A stretch of DNA of 64,000 bases from Treponema sp. GTDB lineage: Bacteria; Spirochaetota; Spirochaetia; Treponematales; Treponemataceae. A program made the translations under genes and the position numbers. Shown in pieces: positions 8,312 through 18,435 of this stretch. Position 1 is the stretch's first letter, and each line of letters opens with the position of its first letter. The DNA lies in contig JAGCVK010000042.1 of assembly GCA_017962415.1 (NCBI GenBank), positions 35,197 to 99,196 of the forward strand, given 5' to 3'. The notes under the pieces were generated by a model. It had not been told where the DNA came from. It ran no database searches and worked only from the letters and a program-made list of their open reading frames with translations.

Positions 8312-11300
8312 CTAGAAGATATTTGCTCTAATTCCCAGTGATATTTGTGGAATTAAGTTCTTAATTTTTACTTCACTGGAAACGTCCGTTGGAATAAACC
8401 ACAGCGAACCTTCTGTATAAATTGAGAAGGTACTGAACATTTTCAAATTCGGAAGTTTGACACGAGGGAATTCGAGCTGAACGAGAACTGCCGAAAGTAT
8501 CTGAGATCTTCCACTATTTGTTGTATCAAACATTGCAAATTCTGCACCAATTGCAATTTGAGCAGAAAGCCAATCCCAGTCGTGCCCAAGGAAGAAGCTG
8601 AATGGAACGGCCGCAATATTTGCAAGAATCTTTCCAGAGAAGATGTTTCCACCATAACGCAAATCTGTAAGATCTACCTTAAACATAGTAGAAACTGCGT
8701 CGCGCTGCTGCTGAGTAAACTGTCCGTAAGAAGCCTGAACTTTTACAACATCATCAAAGAAGGTAAGTCCGGCACCAACTGCAAATAATGAAGCTCCCCA
8801 GAATCTAAAGTCTAAGTAAAGGCCTTGAATGAACGACGGAACTTCGTAAGAAGCTTTGTCGCCTTTGCGCAGCGTTACTGTTACATTTTCGAGCTGAACA
8901 TCATCGTTGGAAAGTCCAGAAGCATTAAGTGTCTGATTGTAGCGGCCGCCGTTTATCGGAGCAATCAAGCGAATTGAAGGCGCTGTATTATCCACCTGAA
9001 TGATTGTTCGCGTAATTGCTGTTTCGCCGTTTTTCATTGTCGCACGAATAAGGAAGAAGTGATAACCTTCTGCAATATCCTGATTTTCAATACGATACAT
9101 CCACCTTTCGTTTTGCGAAAGCTCAATGAAGGTTTTTCCGTTATCAAGGCTCAATTCAATTTTTGCAACTTTTTTAGCAGCGGTTGCGGCTTTTTGTTCA
9201 GGAGTTGCATCTTTTGTTTTTGAGAACAAAAGTTCATCTTCGCTGATTGAATAACCGGCCTGACCACGAATATACGGACGATTAATTGCAAAGTCGCCGT
9301 AATTAAAGTTATCAATTGTAATCCAAGGGCCAGTTGGGCTATAAGTTATAGTCTGCTTGCGCGAAGGAACCGATTTTCCGGAAGCAAGAATTGTTGCAAC
9401 ATAATAAGTGTGTTCACCTTCTTCCAGTTTTTCAGGGCCAACATCAAACTTAAAGAAGCCGCAGCTTGTTAAAGTTGTTTCATCAATTTTTTTATCATCA
9501 ATGTAAAGTTCCAAAAGGCTGATTTCTGTTTCAGCTTCGGCCTGGCCGTAAATTGTAAAGATTCCCTGTTTGTGTTCACCATTCAAAGGATACAAAATAT
9601 CAACTGTTGCCGGCGCAATATTTTTTTCAAGGTGAATATTGCGGCTCACATTTGTTGTATTTCCGGCCTTATCTTTTCCGGTAAGTTCAACATTGTAAAA
9701 GCCGTCTGGAAGATTTGTCATATCGATTGTTTCTCCAATAATGCGGTCAATCTTCATTTTGCGAACAACCGGGCTTGAACCTTTTTCAAGATTTCTGATT
9801 GTAAGATAAAGGTCGGTTACTTCAACATTATCATAAGTATAACCCGAGAAGAACAAAATGCCCGTTGTTGTTGAATCATCAAGCGGAAGCTCAAGATTCA
9901 AAGCCGGCGCATCGTTATCAATATTGATAAGGCTTGAATAAAGTCCCTGAATTCCATATTTATCTGTTACTTTAAGGAACACAACCTGAGTTCCGCCAGG
10001 AATTGCGCGAGAATCAACGGTGTAACTCCAGTTTTCTGTTCCAACAGCTTCGTTGTAGCTGTTTCCGTTATCGAGAGAAACTTTAATGTTTGCAATTCCA
10101 TTTTTGTCGCTTGCCCAACCCGAAAGTGTTACAAGATTACGAACCGAAGTATCAATTGTTGGCTTTTCAACTGCACCTTTTGGCTCTTCCAAAGAAATGC
10201 GGTAAGTTCTCGAAACTTCAGGGCCTTTTACGCCATTTATATCAACTGCATAAACTGTAACTGTATGCTCGTTGTCGGTCATTGTTTCAAGCGGAATATC
10301 AATTGAAAAACTTGTGTTCAACTTATATTCTGCTTCTGAATCGGTGTGCTTATAAACTTCGTGAGTTGAAACTTGTTTGTAAGCTCCATTATCAATTTTG
10401 TAGTAAATAGAAGATTCACCGTCATCATCATAAACTACGCCAGAAATTGTAAAGTCGCGAGTAATAACCTGCATATCTTCTGGAACGTGAATTTCTGCGC
10501 GCGGCAAATCTGATTCACTATCAATGTTGAACATCCAAGACTCTATTTCGGTAGAATTTCCTGCGTCATCTGTAAACACAAACGACATTGCATCGCTGAT
10601 TGGTGCTTCTACAGTTCCAACATGCGTATAAACAAGCGGATTTTTTTCTACCGGAATACGAACTGGCGATTTTCCTTTTTCCGGCGGAGCAACATATTCA
10701 GTTTTTGCAAACAAACCATTGTCGCTTACTTCAAAAACAATAAGATTATCGCCGTTTACAACATCAACTTCTTGCGGAACAACAACGCGAACTTCTGGCG
10801 GCGTTACATCTTTATAAACCGAAGTCCAGTTATATGCTTCGTGGCCAGAAGAATCTCGCGCACGAAGATTTATTGTTATAAGTCCGTCTGGCGCATAAGA
10901 AATATCAATTTCTTTGCTGAATGTTACGCCAACACGATTTGAATTTTTAGAAAGATCAAAGCGTTCCCAATTTGCGCCATTGTCCAAAGAATATTCAACT
11001 GCTCTAATTCCAAGAGGGTGCGTTGCTGTACCCGAAAGTTTAAAGGTTTTTCCAACCCATTGATGAAGTTCAGGCGTTACAAAATTAATTTCCGGCAAAC
11101 TTGTGTTTGCAATAAAGTTCAGCGCAGAAGAATTGTGCACATCACCAAAACGGTCTGTAACTCTAACTACAACATTTTTATAAACGCCGTCTTTTTCGGC
11201 ATAAAGTGTAATCAGATTTCCAGAAGTTTCGATTGCAAGGCCTGGAGTTTGCGAAATCAGCTCAACCTTAAGCGGTGCATTGTAATTTGCATAATAATAG

Positions 11301-14300
11301 AACTTTGAACCGTTACTAAGAACATAATTTGCATCAACTTCATCATAAATAGTTTCGGCAGCTGGCATTGGATAGATTTTTTCAGAATCATTTATAAGAG
11401 AAGAATCTGCTTCGCGAACTACAATAAACGAGCCCGAAATTGTCTGCTCAAGCGAGCCTGCTTTTATTACTGCATTGATTTTATTTACGCGCGCAGGAAG
11501 ATTTGTTGCAGGAATTTCTGCAATCCAGCGCATTGAATTTTCTTCGGTTGGCTTAATAAGTTTTGCAGCGCCTTTTTGATTTACAAGTCCGCCTGCAATT
11601 TCCTGGCCGGATATTTCATAATTTACTGAATTAACGGTTGCTCCAGTATCAATGTAAATCTGAATTGTTGCAACATCTTTTGAAGCGTAGCCCAAAATTA
11701 CAGGCATTCCGCTCATATATTCCTGATCGTTTATTTGTGCATAGTGCGCAGAAAGTGTTGGATTTTTTACCGCTGTATACTTTCCAGAAACTGGTTTTCC
11801 GTCTGTTGTATTTGTATTAAAGGCAACAGCGTTGTTTCCTTCTGTCATTTCTGAACGCGGATAAACTGCAAAATCCTGCTCAAGCTCACCCTGATAAACT
11901 GCTAGAGCATAAACGTCAAAGCCGTCTGCCCAATAAACAGCCGGCGCTTTTGGTGTTGGCATTTTTCCAGCCTGTTCTTCTACATCTGGAATATTCTTGA
12001 TTGCAAAAGCTCGGGCGGTTTTGTTTCCACCGGCACTTTCTGCTATGAGTTCCACAAGATGCACGCCGGCGCCGTAGGTTTCGGCGTTTATTGAGAGCGA
12101 GAAGGAACCGTCGCGGGAAATTGAAACTGGCGAGAAGTCGGAGCCGGCGGTAGGCGCGGCAATGGTTGCAATGATTCCCTTTTGTATATCCACGCGGGCG
12201 GAGAGAACTCGGTAAGTTAGTGAGCCAACGCCGGTTTCGCAAGTTACACGGCCGGTTACTGTTACCTCGCCTTCCAAGCCGGAAAGCGCCTTTGTTTCAG
12301 AATAGTCATTTATTGTAATTTCAGGCAAAGCGGTGTCTGCCTTAAATCTAATTTGTCTTGATTCTACAACCTTTCCTTTGTCAGTTTTAACTCTTACAAC
12401 AACCGGCTCAGAACTTCCAACTGCCTCAAGCGGAATCAGTTTTATCTGATTTCCATTTAGTTCAACTTTGGCAAATTTTGTAGCAGGCACTAATTCTGCA
12501 CTCGCAGCCTTTGCACCAATCAAATATCCTGTAACTGGAAATTCCGGATTACTTATAATCGAACCGTCTTCTGCAACTGTACTGTCATCAAAAACAACTG
12601 CAGGTTCTTCTGCTTTTACAACACTTGTATTTGTTACATAATAAAGCGCTTTATAATCCGATGTTCTTCCAAGCACATCTTCTGCCGTTACGGTAAGAAT
12701 CATAACACCTTTTGGACTTTCTGCTGTAATTGGCAAAGAATATGTATAAGAATTTGAATTTTTTAGTTCAACTGAAGTTTCTGAATTTTCGTTTTCACCC
12801 CAAGAAAGCACAGAACTTACTTTTACAAGCCCTACTCCAGAATTTATATTCACAGAAAAAGTCTTTCCACTTTCCGGATGAATTTCCATTCCATTTTCAA
12901 ACTCGCTGCCTTCTTTTCCGCCTGTAAGCTTTGGCTCTGCAAAAGTTGGTGCAATTCCTCTTGAACTTATATTTATTACTACAGGATTTCCAGCAACGTC
13001 ATTAACATCAATTGCTGTAACTGTTACTTTATGATTTCCTGCGGCAAGTTCTTTTGCTGTACAGAAATAGTGATAAAAAACACCTTTTGTTTCTATTTCA
13101 ACTGGGTCATTTGAATCAAGCTGAATTCTAACTGCTTTTACTCCGTCTGGATCTGTTGCAATACCTCGCACATAAAGCGGGTCTGAATCACCATAATTCT
13201 GAGCATTTGCAGGCTCTGCAACTGTAACTAAAGGTTTGTCATTTTCCTGATTAAGCGGAATATTGCGACTTACATCAACTATATTACCGGCTCTGTCTTT
13301 TGCATGAATTGTAAATTTTGCAGCTTTTTCTTTTGAGCCAAGTGTATCAACATTTACTGCCCAATAAGGATTTCCTGGAATCAAATCAAAACTTCCTGAT
13401 TGTGTTCCAAATGTCCACGAAAGTTCGGTTACTCCAATTGTATCTTTTGCATAACCTGAAACTGTAAATTTTCCATTCATCACCTGATTTTCAGCTGGAT
13501 AAACGATTGCTACATCAGGTTTTGTATTATCTATAAAATATAAGAAAGAATACAAACCAACTGAGCCTGCACGGTCTATTGCCTTAAACCACAAAACTGC
13601 CGGCCCGTCTGGGAATTTTTTTGTATCAACTGAAACTGTAAAATCGCATAAATCTTTATTTTTGTTTCCACCAAATTTTACTGGTGTAAAATATTTTCCA
13701 TTATCTACTGAATAATATAGTTCTTTTATTCCGTTTCCGTCTGAAACTATTCCGTCAAACTTTACATTTCCAGAAACTAAAAGCCCCATAGTTTTATCTG
13801 TAACTTCGGTAACTGGTTGTTTTCTGTCCAGCTGCCAGGTTAAAACTACAGGCGCACTAACTACTGGATTTTCGTTGATGTCATACCCGATTACTTTGAT
13901 TGTATGCGGGCCTTCTTCAAGTTCGTTTGTATCAAGATAATAAGACCAGAATTCTTTTCCTTCGGCGGTAACTTGTTTTTCAATTTCCGTTCCTTCATCA
14001 AGAATTAACTCAACTTTAGAAACTCCATCATCATCAACACAAGTTCCTACAATATTCAAGTTTCCTACAACTCGCATATTCGGATAAGGGTTTGTAATTC
14101 CACAAATTGGAAGATCTGAATTTGGATCAAGATAGATATTATGCGGGCCTTCTATATGAACGTTACCGCCCAAATCTCGGGCTGTAATCATAATGTTATA
14201 CTTACCAGGCTTTCGGCTGTCCAAATCAAACTGTTCTTGCCAGCTGTTCATATTTTCGACATTAATGTCTTCAACATCGCCTTTTCCATGAGCATTCGCA

Positions 14301-14359
14301 GATACCGTTAAGAGAATGGTAAAAAGCACCATAATGATACGTTTTGGAAAATCTTTCAT
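8312..14359 (-). CDS. Giant Ig-like repeat envelope protein with C-terminal barrel-like domain
   Basis: 2015 residues. Start ATG 14359 is preceded by GAGGTG and followed by a signal peptide (MKDFPKRIIMVLFTILLTVSANA). Most of the protein is a long series of roughly 90-100-residue Ig-like units, recognisable by linkers such as DNTKPDVAIVYP, DNDAPALNLELP and VDNTAPSIRLIAP and by SLDNGxx(Y/F) turns. The last ~170 residues (from about SFIQGLYLDFRFWGASLF) look like antiparallel outer-membrane strands and end ...LGIRANIF with a terminal Phe, typical of barrel proteins. It may be a surface fibre anchored by its own C-terminus. It heads the minus-strand run that continues to mnmE and diverges from the sirtuin gene. 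No binding partner can be inferred. Confidence 0.8.
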   Translation of the reverse strand: MKDFPKRIIMVLFTILLTVSANAHGKGDVEDINVENMNSWQEQFDLDSRKPGKYNIMITARDLGGNVHIEGPHNIYLDPNSDLPICGITNPYPNMRVVGNLNIVGTCVDDDGVSKVELILDEGTEIEKQVTAEGKEFWSYYLDTNELEEGPHTIKVIGYDINENPVVSAPVVLTWQLDRKQPVTEVTDKTMGLLVSGNVKFDGIVSDGNGIKELYYSVDNGKYFTPVKFGGNKNKDLCDFTVSVDTKKFPDGPAVLWFKAIDRAGSVGLYSFLYFIDNTKPDVAIVYPAENQVMNGKFTVSGYAKDTIGVTELSWTFGTQSGSFDLIPGNPYWAVNVDTLGSKEKAAKFTIHAKDRAGNIVDVSRNIPLNQENDKPLVTVAEPANAQNYGDSDPLYVRGIATDPDGVKAVRIQLDSNDPVEIETKGVFYHYFCTAKELAAGNHKVTVTAIDVNDVAGNPVVINISSRGIAPTFAEPKLTGGKEGSEFENGMEIHPESGKTFSVNINSGVGLVKVSSVLSWGENENSETSVELKNSNSYTYSLPITAESPKGVMILTVTAEDVLGRTSDYKALYYVTNTSVVKAEEPAVVFDDSTVAEDGSIISNPEFPVTGYLIGAKAASAELVPATKFAKVELNGNQIKLIPLEAVGSSEPVVVRVKTDKGKVVESRQIRFKADTALPEITINDYSETKALSGLEGEVTVTGRVTCETGVGSLTYRVLSARVDIQKGIIATIAAPTAGSDFSPVSISRDGSFSLSINAETYGAGVHLVELIAESAGGNKTARAFAIKNIPDVEEQAGKMPTPKAPAVYWADGFDVYALAVYQGELEQDFAVYPRSEMTEGNNAVAFNTNTTDGKPVSGKYTAVKNPTLSAHYAQINDQEYMSGMPVILGYASKDVATIQIYIDTGATVNSVNYEISGQEIAGGLVNQKGAAKLIKPTEENSMRWIAEIPATNLPARVNKINAVIKAGSLEQTISGSFIVVREADSSLINDSEKIYPMPAAETIYDEVDANYVLSNGSKFYYYANYNAPLKVELISQTPGLAIETSGNLITLYAEKDGVYKNVVVRVTDRFGDVHNSSALNFIANTSLPEINFVTPELHQWVGKTFKLSGTATHPLGIRAVEYSLDNGANWERFDLSKNSNRVGVTFSKEIDISYAPDGLITINLRARDSSGHEAYNWTSVYKDVTPPEVRVVVPQEVDVVNGDNLIVFEVSDNGLFAKTEYVAPPEKGKSPVRIPVEKNPLVYTHVGTVEAPISDAMSFVFTDDAGNSTEIESWMFNIDSESDLPRAEIHVPEDMQVITRDFTISGVVYDDDGESSIYYKIDNGAYKQVSTHEVYKHTDSEAEYKLNTSFSIDIPLETMTDNEHTVTVYAVDINGVKGPEVSRTYRISLEEPKGAVEKPTIDTSVRNLVTLSGWASDKNGIANIKVSLDNGNSYNEAVGTENWSYTVDSRAIPGGTQVVFLKVTDKYGIQGLYSSLINIDNDAPALNLELPLDDSTTTGILFFSGYTYDNVEVTDLYLTIRNLEKGSSPVVRKMKIDRIIGETIDMTNLPDGFYNVELTGKDKAGNTTNVSRNIHLEKNIAPATVDILYPLNGEHKQGIFTIYGQAEAETEISLLELYIDDKKIDETTLTSCGFFKFDVGPEKLEEGEHTYYVATILASGKSVPSRKQTITYSPTGPWITIDNFNYGDFAINRPYIRGQAGYSISEDELLFSKTKDATPEQKAATAAKKVAKIELSLDNGKTFIELSQNERWMYRIENQDIAEGYHFFLIRATMKNGETAITRTIIQVDNTAPSIRLIAPINGGRYNQTLNASGLSNDDVQLENVTVTLRKGDKASYEVPSFIQGLYLDFRFWGASLFAVGAGLTFFDDVVKVQASYGQFTQQQRDAVSTMFKVDLTDLRYGGNIFSGKILANIAAVPFSFFLGHDWDWLSAQIAIGAEFAMFDTTNSGRSQILSAVLVQLEFPRVKLPNLKMFSTFSIYTEGSLWFIPTDVSSEVKIKNLIPQISLGIRANIF

Positions 14360-14428
14360 CTGTCACCTCATTAGAAATAGTTTCTAAAACTAAATTCCCT
14401 CACGATATTATCGGCTTTTTTTATCTAT

Positions 14429-14454
14429 ATTATAAATCAGTTAAGATTTATAAT
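14429..14454. promoter_or_regulatory. Perfect palindrome in a divergent promoter region
   Basis: ATTATAAATC-agttaa-GATTTATAAT, and one further T/A pair outside, gives 11-base arms around a 6-base spacer. It sits midway between the divergent starts of the giant Ig protein (14359) and the sirtuin (14488), where a regulator could control both. The cognate protein is unknown. Confidence 0.5.
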
Positions 14455-14487
14455 AAAAACATAATACTTTATTATGGAGAAAAAATA

Positions 14488-15231
14488 GTGAGTATAACTG
14501 CTATAAATATTTTACAACAAATTATTGATAAAAGCAAAAAGATTGTTTTTTTTGGTGGCGCCGGTGTTTCAACTGAATCTGGAATCCCTGATTTTCGCAG
14601 CGTAGACGGTCTTTATAATCAGGAATGGAAGTATCCGCCAGAAGAAATTATCAGTAATTCCTTTTTTTATAGAAACACAAAAGAATTTTACCGCTTTTAC
14701 CGCGCAAAACTTTTGCCGCAAGGCATTAAACCAAATCCAGCTCACTATAAACTTGCAGAACTCGAAAAAGCCGGAAAACTTCTTGCAGTTGTAACTCAAA
14801 ATATTGACGGGCTTCATCAAATGGCTGGAAGCAAAAATGTTTTTGAACTTCACGGCAGCACTTTGCGAAATTACTGTCTTTCTTGTGGTGAATTTTATGA
14901 TGAAAAAATCATAATTGAAAGCGAAAACGAGCCCGACAAACTTCCGCATTGTAAAAAATGCGGCTGCCTTATTAAGCCTGATGTTGTTTTGTACGAAGAA
15001 GGCCTTGATCAAAATATCATCGAAGGTTCTATAAACGCCATTAAACAAGCTGATACTTTGATTATTGGCGGAACTTCGCTAACTGTGTATCCGGCTGCGG
15101 GACTTGTTGATTACTTTCACGGTGAAAATCTTGTGCTTTTGAACAAAAGTCCAACTCCGCAAGACAATATGGCAACGCTTGCAATTCACGAGCCAATTGG
15201 CCAGGTGCTTAGTCAGATTAAAGTAAACTAA
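14488..15231 (+). CDS. cobB: NAD-dependent protein deacylase, Sir2 family
   Basis: Sirtuins remove acyl groups from lysines using NAD+. I place the start at GTG 14488: TATGGAGA lies just upstream and the Sir2 core begins at once, whereas extending to an ATG at 14344 would add 48 AT-rich codons and run into the opposite gene. The 248-residue protein has GAGVSTESGIPDFR (24-37), TQNIDGLH (103-110), catalytic His122 in LHGS, and two Cys pairs (C130/C133 and C155/C158) for structural zinc, followed by GTSLTVYPAAG. Its end overlaps the convergent zinc peptidase gene by about 3 bases. Whether deacetylase or desuccinylase cannot be told. Confidence 0.92.
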   Translation: MSITAINILQQIIDKSKKIVFFGGAGVSTESGIPDFRSVDGLYNQEWKYPPEEIISNSFFYRNTKEFYRFYRAKLLPQGIKPNPAHYKLAELEKAGKLLAVVTQNIDGLHQMAGSKNVFELHGSTLRNYCLSCGEFYDEKIIIESENEPDKLPHCKKCGCLIKPDVVLYEEGLDQNIIEGSINAIKQADTLIIGGTSLTVYPAAGLVDYFHGENLVLLNKSPTPQDNMATLAIHEPIGQVLSQIKVN

Positions 15232-18200
15232 TTATTCCATGCAAAACTGTAAGTGATTTTCAGCCTTTCAGACATTTTTAAAGGCAAATCGCTTCGGAAA
15301 TTGTAGCCAACTTTTGCGGATAATGCACACTTATAATCTGACTTTGCAAAATATCCTATATTTGGAGTTAATTCCAAAGTAGCTTTTAAATAAACTGAAT
15401 CAAAAATGCTGGCATCTCCTTCTGAAAGGTTCTTTAAATATTCAGAAAGATAAACCAGCTGAAATCCTTTTTTAGAATTATTTCCCGCAGTTGCAGTAAA
15501 TGCATAACCCGCAGAAATCGAAAAATCATTATAATAAACGGCTGTAATCAGCGGCATTGCTTTTTGAATATCAAAGCTAAAAAGAACTGCTTCGGTATTA
15601 AAATCAAATATTGCCCGGCCTGGCTCTTCGGAAACGCTGCTATATCCATAAATTGAATCTGTCGGGAACAAAACCACATTCGCCATTAATGGCAGATTAT
15701 ATGTAAAACCGATTTTTGACCTGAACGGCAAAATATGCGGAAAATACATCTTATAATCAACTGTAAAAAGTGAGCCGTCAACATAATTTCTGTCTGGCTG
15801 AACATAAGAAGCGTCTAATCTTCCGCCAACTCCAGTTAAAACCGAAAAACCTGATTTTTCAAATCGGCCAGGCCCGGATTTTCTGATTGTTGAAACCTTT
15901 AAGCTCAAAATATCTTGAACCATATAATCTTTATTTGAAAAAAGCGAAACAAAAGAATTTCCCAAACTCAAAATTGTAACATTTCCAGGAAAAATGCTTG
16001 CCGTAAAACTATATTTTCCGCCGCCTTGCTTCCAGCCGTTTTTATCAAACTCTGATTTCAGCTCAAGCTGATGACTAAACTGCGAAGAAGCAGTTCCGCG
16101 ATTAAACAAAAGCGACGCTCCCATATTTCCAGAAAAAATATCATAACCCGCTGTAAAAGTGTAAAGGTCTGTTTTTCCGTTTGCCCAAGGATTTGCCGTA
16201 ATATAAGTCACACCAGCATAAACAGGAGTTTTTTTAGGAACATAAGTTGCATCGCGGCCAATATAATCTGGCGAAAAATTTGAAGCCGGAATTAAAATTC
16301 CGTGCATTAAATAACCAAGCGAATGGTATTGCGACGACGGAAGTGAAATAAGCGGCTCGCCATTATTTTTGTTTTCGGCCTTTTCAATTTCTGCAATTTT
16401 TCCAATTCCAATTTCGCCAACAGCTTCAGCTTCTTCAAATTGGCCAACAGCTTCATTTCGTGCAAAAAAATCAACTTCGCCAGAAATTTTTGTTGTTTCG
16501 GTTATTAGATTTTCTTTTACTTTGTCAGCTTGACCAAACTTCAGCAAACGATTTTGGCGCAAAAATTTTCCTATATAAACAATTTCATCATTCCAATAAA
16601 CCGGAGAAAAAACGCCGCCAGAAATATCAAAATTGCTTAAATTAAGCGCGCCGGTTTGCTGATTCAAAATACCAAGACGCGGCATTGTATCTTTTTGTGT
16701 GTAACTCAAAAATAAATCGCCCGGCTCTTCTACACTTCGGCCAGTTTTTGACCAATCATACGATAAATGATGAACAACCATTTGCTTTGGCAAAGAATAT
16801 TCCCGAACAAGCGCGCCAGAAATATTTCTAACGCAAATTGAATAATCTAAGCGCGATTTTTGAATGTACGCAAAAAAACCATTTTCAAGCGGAATAAAAC
16901 CAAACGGATTCACTTCTGCTTCTTGAACAAGATTGCAAACCGGCTCAATTCTTTTTATAAACTGCCCATTTTGATCAAAACAGATTTTTGAAATTGAAAT
17001 GCTGAAATTTTGCGTTTGAAATCCCTGCGCAATAAGAAAATAATCGCCGCGATTTTCAACAACGGTTGCATCTTTTAAACCGGCTTTTAAAACATTAAAG
17101 AAAACATGGCTTTTAAAATCGTAAAGCCGCACAAAAGCGGTTGAGCCCGGCCCGTTTTCTGAAAAATACGAAATTGCAAGTATGCGCCCGTCGTTTGAAA
17201 GGCTCACGTTTCGTATTCCTCGAACGGAAAAAATTGTGCGCGGGCGCAGTTGCTTACGCGGGCGCATAGCCGCTTTGTTTTTTTTATTTGGATTTGGATT
17301 TGAAAGTTCGTACACCCGCCCCCCCGCAGAATCGAGCCAAACTAAGCGGTTTGGGGCGGCGGAAAGTGAAGCGTATTGTGAGCCGCTGTCATTCATAAGA
17401 GAATACGATGATTTTTTAGGAACAAAAAAATCTTGCACAAGCCCAGCTTCCACCGGATTTGCAAGCAAATCCGGAACTGTAACTTCATACTCTTGTTTAA
17501 ACTGATTCCAGGCGGCCTTAAGTTTTACTCCATAGGCTTTTTTAAAACAACCAGCTATTGTGATTTTTTTTCCGTTCACAACATTGTACCAAAAGTTTGC
17601 ATAAGCCTGGAGCCCGTATTTTTCCTGAAGCCAACCGTGAAACGCACCATTAAAATAATAAGGCGCTGCATTTGGCGCAATATCAGCAGCTCCCGAAACA
17701 TCATGATAAGCCGGGAATTTACCCTCAATTATTGCCTGTCTTACATAATGTTTTGAATAATCGCTGTTAAGTCTTCCTTCGCCAAAAGCACTTTCACTTG
17801 CAACGGTTGCACCTTCGGCCATTCCTGTTGTTACACTTAGCATTCCTGGCGCAACTGCATCACCAAAAACCCGCGAAACTCCTTTCCAAAATTTTGACTT
17901 CATATTATAAGTAACTGCGTGCGTCAATTCATGTCTAAAGGTTGAAATAAATGTTTCGCTAAAAACTGCAAGGTCGCTTGTACCCGAAGTTGAAGTATCA
18001 TAAAGAACTATATGATTATAAGGAGTTGCAGACCAAAAGGCGTTAAAATCCTGAACAGCCGGCGTAATTACAACGGGTATTCTAAAATCAGGTTTTAAAC
18101 CGTATTGAGCTGTAACTTCATCATAAACTGTATCAGCTTTTTCATAGAGAATTGCAGCTGTCTTTTCTATTCTTTGCGGATAAATGATGTCAAACCATTT

Positions 18201-18326
18201 TGTTTTTACAATGCGAATGTCTTTTTCATCAGATAAAAGACCACTTTCTGCATGCAAAACACCACAGAGCAAAAGCCCAGCCAGAAAAATCAGAAAACGC
18301 TTGTGTGTAGAATATTTTTTCCGCAT
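15228..18326 (-). CDS. Exported zinc metallopeptidase-like protein with propeller and barrel-like regions
   Basis: 1032 residues with a signal peptide (FLIFLAGLLLCGVLHA) and GAGAGAGGT-like Shine-Dalgarno sequence upstream. Residues 132-136 read HELTH, the HExxH zinc motif, and GMAEG with Glu171 can be the third ligand, as in gluzincin (peptidase MA-like) families. The middle region has repeated strands reminiscent of a beta-propeller. The last ~330 residues resemble outer-membrane strands ending TYSFAWNN. It is probably cell-surface or outer-membrane associated. A Lys/Arg-rich loop near residue 350 is encoded by GC-rich DNA with a duplicated CGCGGGCGCA near 17238-17266, which may be a small insertion. 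Substrate unknown. Confidence 0.8.
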   Translation of the reverse strand: MRKKYSTHKRFLIFLAGLLLCGVLHAESGLLSDEKDIRIVKTKWFDIIYPQRIEKTAAILYEKADTVYDEVTAQYGLKPDFRIPVVITPAVQDFNAFWSATPYNHIVLYDTSTSGTSDLAVFSETFISTFRHELTHAVTYNMKSKFWKGVSRVFGDAVAPGMLSVTTGMAEGATVASESAFGEGRLNSDYSKHYVRQAIIEGKFPAYHDVSGAADIAPNAAPYYFNGAFHGWLQEKYGLQAYANFWYNVVNGKKITIAGCFKKAYGVKLKAAWNQFKQEYEVTVPDLLANPVEAGLVQDFFVPKKSSYSLMNDSGSQYASLSAAPNRLVWLDSAGGRVYELSNPNPNKKNKAAMRPRKQLRPRTIFSVRGIRNVSLSNDGRILAISYFSENGPGSTAFVRLYDFKSHVFFNVLKAGLKDATVVENRGDYFLIAQGFQTQNFSISISKICFDQNGQFIKRIEPVCNLVQEAEVNPFGFIPLENGFFAYIQKSRLDYSICVRNISGALVREYSLPKQMVVHHLSYDWSKTGRSVEEPGDLFLSYTQKDTMPRLGILNQQTGALNLSNFDISGGVFSPVYWNDEIVYIGKFLRQNRLLKFGQADKVKENLITETTKISGEVDFFARNEAVGQFEEAEAVGEIGIGKIAEIEKAENKNNGEPLISLPSSQYHSLGYLMHGILIPASNFSPDYIGRDATYVPKKTPVYAGVTYITANPWANGKTDLYTFTAGYDIFSGNMGASLLFNRGTASSQFSHQLELKSEFDKNGWKQGGGKYSFTASIFPGNVTILSLGNSFVSLFSNKDYMVQDILSLKVSTIRKSGPGRFEKSGFSVLTGVGGRLDASYVQPDRNYVDGSLFTVDYKMYFPHILPFRSKIGFTYNLPLMANVVLFPTDSIYGYSSVSEEPGRAIFDFNTEAVLFSFDIQKAMPLITAVYYNDFSISAGYAFTATAGNNSKKGFQLVYLSEYLKNLSEGDASIFDSVYLKATLELTPNIGYFAKSDYKCALSAKVGYNFRSDLPLKMSERLKITYSFAWNN

Positions 18327-18435
18327 ATTATTTTTTACCTCTCTCCAAAGGTGCAGAACGCTTACTCTTCAACTATAAATTATCCAAGCGATTTGTCAAT
18401 TAATTTATTTCTGCAAAGCTTTAAAAAAGATTTTT

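Noticed and set aside
14344..14487. Upstream extension of the sirtuin
   Set aside because: Would add AT-rich codons through the divergent promoter region; the GTG at 14488 has a proper Shine-Dalgarno sequence and begins at the conserved domain.
17225..17340. GC-rich text in the zinc peptidase gene as a second in-frame repeat insertion
   Set aside because: Only a short CGCGGGCGCA duplication is present and it does not match the intergenic repeat closely enough to claim.
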